DNA of 7,837 nt from Microbacteriaceae bacterium. GTDB taxonomy: Bacteria > Actinomycetota > Actinomycetes > Actinomycetales > Microbacteriaceae. Below the pieces are notes generated by a model that did no database searches, was not told the DNA's origin, and saw only the letters and a list, made by a program, of their open reading frames with translations. Made by a program: the position numbers and the translations under genes. Every line of letters begins with the position of its first letter. The first letter of the stretch is position 1. The stretch lies in the NCBI GenBank assembly GCA_026785785.1, contig JAJAZI010000259.1, positions 1-7,837 on the forward strand, in the 5' to 3' direction. Positions 1 to 6,280 of this stretch are shown one piece after another.

Positions 1-2
1 AC

Positions 3-929
3 TTCGACCCGGATGCCGGCGACGCGTGCGTGCTCTGGTGCCTCGCGATCCGCGCAGCCGTGCTCGACGGGTCCCTCGACGTGCGCGTCGGCCTGGGCGC
101 GCTGCCGGCCAACCGCCGAGAGCAGTGGGCAGCGCGCATCGACGAGGCCGAGGTGAAGCATCCGCGGGACTTCGACCGCAACGGCTGGGTCGTGCAGGCA
201 CTGCAGGGGGCATGGTCAGCGATCACACACGGCAGCGGCCTCGTCGACATTCTCGAGCGCACGGTGCGCGGCGGGCGCGACACCGACACCGTCGCGGCGA
301 TCGCCGGCGCCCTCGCCGGGGCCAGCCTCGGGGCATCCGCCGTCCCGTCGGGCTGGCGGCGCATCGTTCACGGGTGGTCCGGGCTGCGCGCCCGCGGGCT
401 CATCGACCTCTCCGTGCTCGCCGCGCGCGGTGGACAGCCGGATGACCACGGCTGGCCGACCGGCGCGCGATTTGACTACTCGAGCTGGGGCGACACCTCG
501 GCGCTCGTGCGGCACCCGCACGACGACGGCGTGTGGCTCGGGGCGGTCGGTGCGCTCGATGCTCTGCCTGCCGAGATCGAGGCAGTCGTGTCGCTGTGCC
601 GGGTCGGCAGCGGCCAGGCCCGCGTGCCCGCTGGCGAGCACATCGAGATCTGGCTCATCGACGACAACGATCCGGCCAAGAACCTGAACCTCGACCTCGT
701 GCTATCCGATGCGGCGGATGCCGTGGCGGCATTCCGTGCGGAGGGAAAGACGGTGCTGCTGCACTGCGTCCAGGCGCAGAGCCGCACGCCGTCGGTCGGG
801 GCGCTCTACGCGGCGCGGCACCTCGGGATCCCGGTCGAGGACGCGCTGCGGGAGGTTGTCGCGGCGCTTCCGGATGCCCGTCCGAAGGAGTTCCTGGTGG
901 CGGCGGTGCGGCGGCTTGCCGCGAGGTGA
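3..929 (+). CDS. ADP-ribosylglycohydrolase / dual-specificity phosphatase fusion, 5' end off the window
   Basis: The frame is open from the left edge and ends at TGA 927-929, leaving 308 visible residues; the start lies outside the window. The first part resembles the C-terminal half of the ADP-ribosylglycohydrolase (DraG/ARH) family. It opens with a helix containing LWCLAIRAAVLDG, and the motif GGRDTDTVAAIAGALAGA lies near visible residues 90-107, where the two Asp (about residues 93 and 95) correspond to family metal ligands. The second part, from about residue 150 to the end, resembles a dual-specificity/tyrosine phosphatase. It has WLIDDNDPAKNLNLD, likely carrying the general acid Asp, then VLLHCVQAQSRTPSVGAL with the CX5R loop (Cys codon 765-767, Arg codon 783-785). 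Family knowledge suggests removal of ADP-ribose from protein or nucleic acid plus phosphate-ester hydrolysis, but the substrate cannot be read here. No signal peptide is visible, so a cytoplasmic location is inferred. The N-terminal hydrolase half must be off-window to judge activity. Confidence 0.85.
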   Translation, partial: FDPDAGDACVLWCLAIRAAVLDGSLDVRVGLGALPANRREQWAARIDEAEVKHPRDFDRNGWVVQALQGAWSAITHGSGLVDILERTVRGGRDTDTVAAIAGALAGASLGASAVPSGWRRIVHGWSGLRARGLIDLSVLAARGGQPDDHGWPTGARFDYSSWGDTSALVRHPHDDGVWLGAVGALDALPAEIEAVVSLCRVGSGQARVPAGEHIEIWLIDDNDPAKNLNLDLVLSDAADAVAAFRAEGKTVLLHCVQAQSRTPSVGALYAARHLGIPVEDALREVVAALPDARPKEFLVAAVRRLAAR

Positions 930-930
930 T

Positions 931-961
931 CCGGGACGTCAGTGCGATCTCTGGTTCCCGG
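931..961 (+). terminator. Possible stem-loop after the fusion gene
   Basis: CCGGGA at 931-936 pairs with TCCCGG at 956-961 across a 19-base loop, starting one base after the stop codon of the preceding gene. There is no T-run, so this is only a candidate for a non-canonical terminator or an mRNA 3' stabiliser. Confidence 0.25.
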
Positions 962-1031
962 CGACTCCGGTTGTGACACCGATGGGGCCGCTGGTGTTCC
1001 GAGGGTGGGAACAACCTCGCCACCCTGTAGG

Positions 1032-1281
1032 TCACGTGAAGTATCGGACGTCAATGCGGCCACGCACGTGCTCGAGGATCTTCTGCAGAGACGGCTGGAC
1101 GCGGCGATCGTCATTTCACTCGATTCGGATCTCGCCCTGCCGATCCGAATTGCGCGCGAGCATGTTCCGCCCCTGCCGACTTTTCCGGCTCAGCACGAAG
1201 GTCGGGATGCGTCAACTTCGCGGCTCGCTCGCCGATTCGTGTCGCCTGACCTCAACCGATCTTGTCGGTATCCCACGCTGA
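1032..1281 (+). pseudogene. Remnant of a NYN-domain (PIN-like nuclease fold) protein
   Basis: In the frame beginning at 1032 the peptide reads SREVSDVNAATHVLEDLL, then DAAIVISLDSDLALPIRIAREHVP (codons to 1169). This closely follows the C-terminal half of NYN-domain proteins, where 'SDVNxATHLLxD...DAAxVISNDSDLxxPIRxAR' carries conserved Asp residues (here Asp codons 1122 and 1128). After about 1170 the family-like reading moves to the +1 frame. Positions 1207-1242 give GMRQLRGSLADS, similar to the family's 'AGxLRGxxxDG', and 1243-1263 give RLTSTDL, similar to the segment that follows the family's usual HWW motif; the HWW itself is missing. The frame ends at TGA 1279. The N-terminal half with the first catalytic Asp is absent, and no plausible start or ribosome site precedes it. 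I therefore call it a broken fragment, probably not translated. Family assignment is from memory of the motifs. Confidence 0.65.
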
Positions 1282-1348
1282 GGGCCCTCCTCCGATCCCG
1301 TGGCGCTCGGGGTAATCTTTCGCGAGCAATTATCCGCTTGCCTACGTG

Positions 1349-1378
1349 TTGACACCTGCCCTGAGCCGCGCGTAGTGT
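1349..1378 (+). promoter_or_regulatory. Sigma70-type promoter of the acid-sugar operon
   Basis: A perfect -35 box TTGACA lies at 1349-1354 and a TANNNT-type -10 box TAGTGT at 1373-1378, with an 18-base spacer. Transcription would start near 1385, giving a leader of about 72 bases before the permease start at 1457. No other comparably good promoter is visible inside the operon. Confidence 0.65.
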
Positions 1379-1380
1379 CA

Positions 1381-1416
1381 GTACATCGTGTACGTACACA
1401 TCGCCGCGTGATGTAC
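1381..1416. promoter_or_regulatory. GTAC-rich palindromic operator, probable GntR-family binding site
   Basis: A perfect 12-base palindrome GTGTACGTACAC covers 1388-1399. It is flanked by a wider inverted pair, GTACATC at 1381-1387 and GATGTAC at 1410-1416, so GTAC occurs four times in 36 bases. The site begins just after the -10 box and spans the predicted transcription start, where a bound repressor would block initiation. Short GT/AC palindromes of this type are common GntR-family operators, and a GntR/HutC gene ends this operon, so autorepression is the likely arrangement. The pairing of protein and site is inferred. Confidence 0.6.
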
Positions 1417-1456
1417 GCCATCGGGCACTGCAGCCCCAGACTCTAGGAGATTCGCC

Positions 1457-2533
1457 ATGGTAGCCGGATCGCAATTCAAATCTCACGTCCCCCTGTTCGA
1501 CGGAATGAACCGCATTCCTGGTGGGCTCATGCTCATCCCCCTCATCGTCGGGTCGATCGTCGGCACCTTTGCGCCGGGTTTCCTCGGCCTGGGTAACTTC
1601 ACCACGGCGTTGTTCCGTGACAGCGCGCTGCCGCTCATCGGACTTCTCATCTTCGCCACTGGTATGCAGATCACGCTGCGCACCTCCGGGCCGGTGATTG
1701 CGACCTCCGGGGTGCTGCTGCTCACGAAGTCGATCATTCCGGCTGGCCTCGTCGTTCTGCTCGGCCAGTTCGTGGGCATCGAGGGCATCCTCGGGGTGTC
1801 GATCCTCGCGCTGCTCGTGAGCATGGACAACAGCAACGGCGGAATCTGGCTGGCGTTCACCGGCCGATACGGCCGCAAGCAGGATCGCGGTGCGTACATC
1901 GCATCCGCGGTAAATGACGGACCGTTCTTCTCTCTCCTGTTCCTGGGTGTCGCGGGCCTCGCCGACATTCCGTTCACTCTGCTGCTCGCCGCCGTCATCC
2001 CACTGCTGCTCGGCGTGATCATCGGAAACCTCGACGCCCGCTGGACCGAGGTCATGCGCCCGGTCCCCAACATGGTCATCCCGTTCTTCGCCTTCGCGCT
2101 CGGCACCGGCATCAACCTCGGCAACGTGGTCACGGGTGGCCTCACCGGCATTGTCGTGGGCGTCGTCGCGACCCTCTTCACCGGAACGCTCACCTACTTC
2201 GGCTACCGCTTCCTGCTGCGCCGTGGCAAGGAATCGGGCCTCGGCATCGCCGCCGCCACCACCGCGGGCAACGCCATCGCCACCCCTGCCATCGTCGGAA
2301 TGGCCGACCCGAGCTTCGCCCCCTTCGTCGAGGTCGCGACCGCACAGGTCGCCGCCGCCGTGCTCGTCTCGGCTGTGCTCGCGCCGCTGCTCGCCGCATG
2401 GGTACTCAAGCGCGAGGGTGGTGCGAAGATCATCGCCGACGACCTCGCGAAGGAAGAGGCGGCGAACGAGAAAGTGGATGCCAAGGCCGCCGCCACCCCC
2501 GACGCCGACCCGCGCGTCAACGGGTTCTCGTGA
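1457..2533 (+). CDS. kdgT: KdgT-family acid-sugar permease (2-keto-3-deoxygluconate permease family)
   Basis: 358-residue inner-membrane carrier of the KdgT family, importing a sugar acid probably with protons. The start ATG has AGGAGA at 1445-1450, six bases upstream. Family segments visible are IPGGLMLIPL (residues 20-29), SMDNSNGG (122-129), NDGPFFSLLFLG (153-164) and AAATTAGNAIATPA (265-278). About ten hydrophobic segments lie between residues 22 and 317. The protein is some 30 residues longer than E. coli KdgT (about 327 aa), the excess being a charged, Ala-rich tail from residue 318 to the end that should face the cytoplasm. It is the first gene of an operon with a four-carbon acid sugar kinase and PdxA2, and no ketodeoxygluconate kinase or aldolase is present. 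The substrate is therefore more likely a four-carbon acid such as D-threonate than ketodeoxygluconate. The family call is firm; the substrate is inferred from neighbours. Confidence 0.9.
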   Translation: MVAGSQFKSHVPLFDGMNRIPGGLMLIPLIVGSIVGTFAPGFLGLGNFTTALFRDSALPLIGLLIFATGMQITLRTSGPVIATSGVLLLTKSIIPAGLVVLLGQFVGIEGILGVSILALLVSMDNSNGGIWLAFTGRYGRKQDRGAYIASAVNDGPFFSLLFLGVAGLADIPFTLLLAAVIPLLLGVIIGNLDARWTEVMRPVPNMVIPFFAFALGTGINLGNVVTGGLTGIVVGVVATLFTGTLTYFGYRFLLRRGKESGLGIAAATTAGNAIATPAIVGMADPSFAPFVEVATAQVAAAVLVSAVLAPLLAAWVLKREGGAKIIADDLAKEEAANEKVDAKAAATPDADPRVNGFS

Positions 2534-2618
2534 CGGGCGCTCACTCGGCGACCGTCTCGGCCTCTGTATCGGCCTCTGTCTCGCCCTCTCTCTCGGCCGG
2601 AATCATCGCCGACGACCT
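2429..2618 (+). repeat. Pair of 17-base perfect direct repeats across the permease/kinase junction
   Basis: The 17 bases ATCATCGCCGACGACCT occur at 2429-2445, near the permease C-terminus, and again at 2602-2618, at the start of the kinase fold. Both copies encode IIADDL in the frame of their own gene. In the kinase this is the conserved family motif; in the permease it lies in the extra hydrophilic tail (residues 325-330). The copies start 173 bases apart. Confidence 0.8.
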
Positions 2619-3831
2619 GACGGGCGCGGGCGACTCCGCGGTGCAGTTCGCCGCGCTCGGCTGGCAGGCGCGCCTCACCCTCGGCGACCTGTTCGCGGTC
2701 GCCGTGCTACCGGGGTCGGTCGTCGCGGTCGTCACCGACTCCCGCGCCCAGCACGCGGAGGCCGCTCGCCTGAGCACCTCGAGCGCCGTCACAGCCCTGA
2801 TGGGGTCGGGCATCGACCGCCTCTTCGTCAAGATCGACTCGACCCTGCGCGGCTCGGTGCCGGGCCAGATTCGCGGCGCACTCAACGCCTGGACACACCG
2901 CTACCCCAACGCCATTGCGATCGTCTGCCCCGCCTACCCGGCAATGGGCCGCACGGTCGAGGGCGGCCTGCTGCTCGTCGACGGAGCGGGAGTCGAGACC
3001 ACCTCGGTCGGCCGCGACCCGGTGACCCCGGTCGCCACGAGCGTGCTCGCCGACCTGGTGCCGGGCAGCGTCGGAATCCGGATCGGGCAAGCGGATGCCG
3101 AGGCCCTCGCCGCACTCATCACTGCGGCGGCCTCGAATGTAGTCACCGTCGACGCCTCAACCGACGCCGACCTCGCCCTCCTCGCGGCGGCCATCGAACT
3201 GCTGGGTGCCCGCGCCGTGCCGGTCGGATCAGCCGGACTCGCCGTGCAGATGGCGCGGGTGTGGGGGAGTGGAAGCGCGCCGACCGCCGCCACGCGCAGC
3301 GCAACTGCGGGCCGCTCGGTCGTCGTCCTCAGCTCGCTCCACGACGTCTCCCGCGCGCAGTACACGCACCTGCTCGACTCCCGGATCGGCGTGCATACCC
3401 TCGCGCCGACGCTCGAGGAGATCCTTGCGGCCGACGGCGCAATGAGCTCGTGGATCGCCGAGAACTTCGACGCCGGAACATCCGCTTCGGTGATCGTGAT
3501 CCTCAGTCCGGCGCGGCAGCGCGACCCGTTGGGAGATGACAGCGCGAACGCCGTGCCGGTGCGCGTCGCCGCGGCGCTCGCCGCCATCGCCGATGCAGTG
3601 GTGTCGACCCTCGGCGCCGGATCCCTCGTGCTCATGGGTGGCGAGGGTGCCCGCGCAGTGCTCGACCGCTTCGAGGCCGAATCGGTGCAGGTCACTCACG
3701 CGATCGGCGAGGGCACCCCCATCGGCGTCATCGAGGGCGGACGCCTCCACGGCCTTACCGTTGTCACCAAGGCGGGCGGCTTCGGCTCGACATCCGCTCT
3801 CACCGATTTTCTCCCCGAACTGCTCGAATGA
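2530..3831 (+). CDS. dtnK: Four-carbon acid sugar kinase (DUF1537 family), probable D-threonate kinase
   Basis: 433-residue cytoplasmic kinase of the DUF1537 family, expected to phosphorylate a four-carbon sugar acid at O4 using ATP. I chose GTG 2530, which overlaps the permease stop as GTGA (translational coupling, no ribosome site of its own); the frame is open back to ATG 2398, but that extension is Arg-rich shadow of the permease gene. Domain marks are IIADDLTGAGD (residues 25-35), TDSRA (69-73) and KIDSTLRG (101-108) in the N-terminal substrate-binding domain. GSAGLA (233-238), GGEGA (370-374) and KAGGFG (414-419) mark the C-terminal nucleotide-binding domain. Both halves are present and the length is normal. 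DUF1537 kinases paired with PdxA2 have been shown to act on D-threonate, so DtnK is preferred over the D-erythronate or L-threonate kinases of the same family. Residues 9-24, just before the fold, are an unusual Ser/Ala/Val repeat encoded by a 12-base tandem repeat. Confidence 0.88.
   Translation: MTGAHSATVSASVSASVSPSLSAGIIADDLTGAGDSAVQFAALGWQARLTLGDLFAVAVLPGSVVAVVTDSRAQHAEAARLSTSSAVTALMGSGIDRLFVKIDSTLRGSVPGQIRGALNAWTHRYPNAIAIVCPAYPAMGRTVEGGLLLVDGAGVETTSVGRDPVTPVATSVLADLVPGSVGIRIGQADAEALAALITAAASNVVTVDASTDADLALLAAAIELLGARAVPVGSAGLAVQMARVWGSGSAPTAATRSATAGRSVVVLSSLHDVSRAQYTHLLDSRIGVHTLAPTLEEILAADGAMSSWIAENFDAGTSASVIVILSPARQRDPLGDDSANAVPVRVAAALAAIADAVVSTLGAGSLVLMGGEGARAVLDRFEAESVQVTHAIGEGTPIGVIEGGRLHGLTVVTKAGGFGSTSALTDFLPELLE
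2554..2601 (+). repeat. 12-base tandem repeat, four units, inside the kinase 5' end
   Basis: Units GTCTCGGCCTCT (2554-2565), GTATCGGCCTCT (2566-2577), GTCTCGCCCTCT (2578-2589) and the more diverged CTCTCGGCCGGA (2590-2601). They encode VSAS-VSAS-VSPS-LSAG directly before the conserved IIADDLTG segment. The 12-base period keeps the frame, so unit gain or loss would change only the length of the N-terminal extension. Confidence 0.85.
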
Positions 3832-3850
3832 CCGACCCTGGAGTCACCTC

Positions 3851-4888
3851 ATGAACCTTCCCCGCCTCGCCCTCACCCTCGGAGATGTCGCCGGCATCGG
3901 TCCCGAGATCACGGCCAAGACGCTGCTCGGCCACGACGACCTGCGCGAGAAGTGCATTCCCGTGGTGATCGGCGACGAAGCGGCCATGCGCCGCGGCGTC
4001 GAGAATGTGGGCGGCTACCCCGACAAGGTCGTGGTGATCAGCGCGGTATCCGAGGCGCTCAACATTCCCGGCACCATCGAGTTGATTCAGACCGGACCTT
4101 CTTTAGCGGATGTTCCGCTCGGCGAGCTCAGCGCTGTCGCGGGCGACGGCTCGTACCGGTTCGTCGTCGAGGCGTGCCGACTGGCCCGCGAAGGTGAGGT
4201 CGACGGCATCGTCACCGCCCCGCTCAACAAGGCCGCAATGCACGCCGGCGGACACAACTGGCCCGGCCACACCGAGCTGCTCGCGCACGAATTCGGCGTG
4301 GAGAATTTCTCGCTCGTGCTGTCGGCGGGGGAGCTGTACTTCTTCCACCTGACGACCCACGTCTCGATGCGCCAGGCAATCGAGAACATCACGATCGATC
4401 GCACCGTCAACGTGCTCGAACTCGCGGGAGCATTCGCCAAGTCGATGGGCACTCCCGACGAACTCATCGGGCTTGCCGGACTCAACCCGCACGCGGGCGA
4501 GAACCGTCTCTTCGGCGACGAAGACGCCGACATCCTCGCCCCGGCCGTCGCAACCGCCCGCGAGCGCGGACTCAACGTCGTCGGCCCCGTGCCCGGAGAC
4601 GCCCTCATCCCCGCGGCGGTGCGCGGCAAGTACAAGCTCGTCGTCGTCTGCTACCACGACCAGGGCCACGCCCCCTTCAAGGCCGTCTACGGCGACGACG
4701 GGGTCAACATCACCGTCGGGCTTCCCGTGGTGCGCGTCTCAGTCGACCACGGCACCGCGTTCGACATCGCCGGCAAGGGAATTGCCCGGGAGGCGAGCCT
4801 TGTACTCTCGTTGGAGCGAGCAGCACAGCTGGCACCCGGTTGGGACCACGTCTGGCGCACCGCGCAGAAGATGGATGTTCCTGCCTGA
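3851..4888 (+). CDS. pdxA2: PdxA2-type 4-phosphate dehydrogenase (probable D-threonate 4-phosphate dehydrogenase)
   Basis: 345-residue NAD- and metal-dependent dehydrogenase of the PdxA family, near the E. coli PdxA length of 329. In the acid-sugar pathway the enzyme oxidises the 4-phosphorylated acid and decarboxylates it to dihydroxyacetone phosphate. The three metal-binding His are visible in TTHVS (His170), NPHAGE (His214) and YHDQGH (His269). LGDVAGIGPEI (residues 10-20), TAPLNKAAMHAGG, GHTELL (His140), GVNITVGLP and DHGTAFDIAGKG are also family segments. YHDQGH, with His after Gly where E. coli PdxA has Leu, fits the PdxA2 branch rather than the pyridoxine-biosynthetic PdxA. ATG 3851 is preceded by GGAG at 3840-3843 with seven bases of spacing, and the gene starts 19 bases after the kinase stop. 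The kinase partner and operon strongly support catabolism rather than vitamin B6 synthesis. Confidence 0.9.
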   Translation: MNLPRLALTLGDVAGIGPEITAKTLLGHDDLREKCIPVVIGDEAAMRRGVENVGGYPDKVVVISAVSEALNIPGTIELIQTGPSLADVPLGELSAVAGDGSYRFVVEACRLAREGEVDGIVTAPLNKAAMHAGGHNWPGHTELLAHEFGVENFSLVLSAGELYFFHLTTHVSMRQAIENITIDRTVNVLELAGAFAKSMGTPDELIGLAGLNPHAGENRLFGDEDADILAPAVATARERGLNVVGPVPGDALIPAAVRGKYKLVVVCYHDQGHAPFKAVYGDDGVNITVGLPVVRVSVDHGTAFDIAGKGIAREASLVLSLERAAQLAPGWDHVWRTAQKMDVPA

Positions 4889-4891
4889 CCG

Positions 4892-5806
4892 ATGATCGAT
4901 GGGGAGACCGTGCCAAAATGGCTTGACGAGCTGGCAGATCGCACGGTCGATCCGACGAACGGGGGCCCACTCCACGCGCAATTGGGCGTGGTGCTGCGGT
5001 CGCGCATCACCGACGGCTCGCTGCCCCCGGGCGCCCAGCTGCCCACCGAGGCCGAGCTGCAGGACAAGTTCGGCATCTCCCGATCTGTGGTGCGCCAGGC
5101 ACTCCACTCCCTCTCGGTCGACGGGCTCATCCAGCGCGGCCGCGGCCGCGGCAGCGTTGTCGCCCCGCGCGGAGAGCACCACCGGTTGGTGCAGCGCATC
5201 TCGGGTCTGTCGACGCAGCTGCCCGAGGTGACCACCCGCGTTCTCTCGCTGGAGCCGGAGCGCGACGCGGTCGCCGAGGCCGCGCTCGGCGTCTCGGAGA
5301 TAATGGGTCTGCGCAGGCTGCGGTCCGCCGCGGGCGAGCCGGTCGCGGTGATCCACACCTGGCTGCCGCGCCAGCTGGCCGCGGGCTTGACGGCGGACGA
5401 GCTCACCGACACCTCGCTGCACGCCAAAATGCGGCAAAAGTACGGCATCGCCATCGTCTCCGGACGCCGACAGGTGCGCGCCGTCGAGGCATCCTCTCAG
5501 CTCGCCGCGTCGCTAGGGGTGCCGGCGGGCGCTCCTCTACTCCTGCTCGAGGGCACCAGTTTCGACGGAGCAGGTAACCCGGTCGAGTTTTTCCGCACTT
5601 GGCATCGCGCCGACCGCATCGTGTTCGACATCGACGTGCTGAAGGGGTCGGACTCCGAGCTCGCTCCGGCGCCTGCTGTGCCCGCGGTCGTCAGCAACAC
5701 TCCTCCGGCGACCGGCCCCTCACGCGACGATCTCGCGTCACGGGCACGCGCTCTCTCCCTGGACCTCGCGAGCTTCTCGGACCACCTGGAGCATCCGGAG
5801 CGGTAG
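4892..5806 (+). CDS. GntR/HutC-family transcriptional regulator
   Basis: 304-residue DNA-binding regulator. The N-terminal winged helix-turn-helix spans about residues 26-93, with PLHAQLGVVLRSRI, LPPGAQLPTEAELQDKFGIS, RSVVRQALHSL and the wing GLIQRGRGRGSVVAP. Residues about 100-245 look like the UTRA effector-binding domain of the HutC subgroup, with VIHTWLPRQLA, GRRQVRAVEAS, GVPAGAPLLLLEGTSFD and VEFFRTWHRADRIVFDIDV. This domain usually binds a small sugar or acid, here plausibly the pathway substrate or a phosphorylated intermediate. The gene follows the dehydrogenase by 3 bases, so it is the last gene of the operon and probably represses it from the palindrome at 1388-1399. ATG 4892 lacks a clear ribosome site. 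GTG 4910 in the same frame has GGGGAG at 4901-4906, rather close at 3 bases, and would remove only six residues. The roughly 55-residue Ala/Pro-rich C-terminal tail is longer than usual for the subgroup. Confidence 0.9.
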   Translation: MIDGETVPKWLDELADRTVDPTNGGPLHAQLGVVLRSRITDGSLPPGAQLPTEAELQDKFGISRSVVRQALHSLSVDGLIQRGRGRGSVVAPRGEHHRLVQRISGLSTQLPEVTTRVLSLEPERDAVAEAALGVSEIMGLRRLRSAAGEPVAVIHTWLPRQLAAGLTADELTDTSLHAKMRQKYGIAIVSGRRQVRAVEASSQLAASLGVPAGAPLLLLEGTSFDGAGNPVEFFRTWHRADRIVFDIDVLKGSDSELAPAPAVPAVVSNTPPATGPSRDDLASRARALSLDLASFSDHLEHPER

Positions 5807-5857
5807 GCGCGCCTCAGCAGCCCTCGGACTCGGGGAGCCCGACCTCGTCTCAGGTGA

Positions 5858-5874
5858 CGCCGGGCAGGCCGGCG
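5858..5874 (+). terminator. Possible GC-rich hairpin downstream of the operon
   Basis: CGCCGG (5858-5863) and CCGGCG (5869-5874) form a perfect six-pair stem with a five-base loop, 51 bases after the regulator stop codon. There is no T-run, so termination here is only a guess; it is the best hairpin between the operon and the next gene. Confidence 0.3.
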
Positions 5875-5940
5875 CACTTGGGCAGGTCGGGTCGCAGGTC
5901 GAGCCAGGCCCGCGCGATCGGATCTCGCCGTCGGAGGGGT

Positions 5941-5969
5941 GTGAGTATCTCTCTGTTCACCGCTATGCT
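5941..5969 (+). promoter_or_regulatory. Promoter for a leaderless transcript of the small membrane-protein gene
   Basis: TATGCT at 5964-5969 fits the actinobacterial TANNNT -10 box; a weak -35 GTGAGT lies at 5941-5946 with a 17-base spacer. Only six bases separate the -10 box from ATG 5976, so transcription would begin at or beside the A of the start codon. No ribosome-binding sequence is present there, which agrees with a leaderless mRNA. Confidence 0.5.
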
Positions 5970-5975
5970 CACTCC

Positions 5976-6263
5976 ATGAAATGGCACAACGGCTACAGGG
6001 CAGCGCTAGGGGTATTTACTCTCGTCGGGATGTTGATCGGCGCCCTTATCGTCGGCCTCGCGACGGTGAACCTCGACAAGTACGATCCCGGCGGGTCGCT
6101 GGTGTGGCTCAGCTTCGGTGAGATGCTCTTCAAGTTTGCTGCGCTCGCCGGCATCGCGTGGCTCGTCGTTTCCGCACTCACTCTTACTGGCGACCAGCGA
6201 GAAGAGAAGACAACCGCGGTCGGGGCGGCGGCTCACGCGGCAGACACCGCGCCGATGCCCTAG
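5976..6263 (+). CDS. Small two-helix membrane protein of unknown function
   Basis: 95 residues. Hydrophobic segments lie at about residues 9-31 (GVFTLVGMLIGALIVGLA core) and 50-71 (LFKFAALAGIAWLVVSALTL core), joined by a short polar loop, VNLDKYDPGGSLVWLSFGEM. A charged, Ala-rich tail of about 25 residues (TGDQREEK onward) follows. I do not recognise a family. Positive residues before the first helix (K2, R8) and the charged tail suggest both ends are cytoplasmic with the loop outside. The start is supported by the closely placed -10 box and by hydrophobic content beginning just after it; no ribosome site is present. It is separated from the operon by 169 bases and is probably transcribed alone. 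The reverse-strand and other-frame readings here are short and Arg-rich or serine-rich shadows. Confidence 0.7.
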   Translation: MKWHNGYRAALGVFTLVGMLIGALIVGLATVNLDKYDPGGSLVWLSFGEMLFKFAALAGIAWLVVSALTLTGDQREEKTTAVGAAAHAADTAPMP

Positions 6264-6280
6264 CCGCGAACCCTCACCCC

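Noticed and set aside
1126..1147. CGGATC/GATCCG inverted repeat as an operator
   Set aside because: A short 6-base pair inside the NYN remnant with no promoter beside it; expected by chance in this composition.
1483..2193. 236-codon minus-strand open frame opposite the permease
   Set aside because: Ser/Arg/Pro/Thr-rich translation with no motif, lying opposite a clear family gene; a product of high GC codon use.
2398..2529. Upstream extension of the kinase frame to ATG 2398
   Set aside because: It would overlap the permease by 136 bases and the peptide is Arg-rich out-of-frame permease sequence; GTG 2530 with a 4-base overlap is the natural start.
2934..3695. 253-codon minus-strand open frame opposite the kinase
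   Set aside because: Antisense shadow of the DUF1537 gene; no recognisable domain, and low-complexity Ala/Ser/Thr composition.
3851..4888. Assignment as PdxA of pyridoxine (vitamin B6) synthesis
   Set aside because: The YHDQGH form and the operon with a DUF1537 kinase and acid-sugar permease fit the catabolic PdxA2 branch better.
4687..5454. 255-codon minus-strand open frame across the dehydrogenase/regulator junction
   Set aside because: Spans two well-supported plus-strand genes and carries no domain signal.
5848..5970. Minus-strand 40-codon frame with GTG start, ending GLPGVT
   Set aside because: Composition looks partly protein-like, but GGAG directly abuts the GTG with no spacing, the frame is short, and I recognise no family. 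It could be a fragment of a lost gene, but this cannot be supported.
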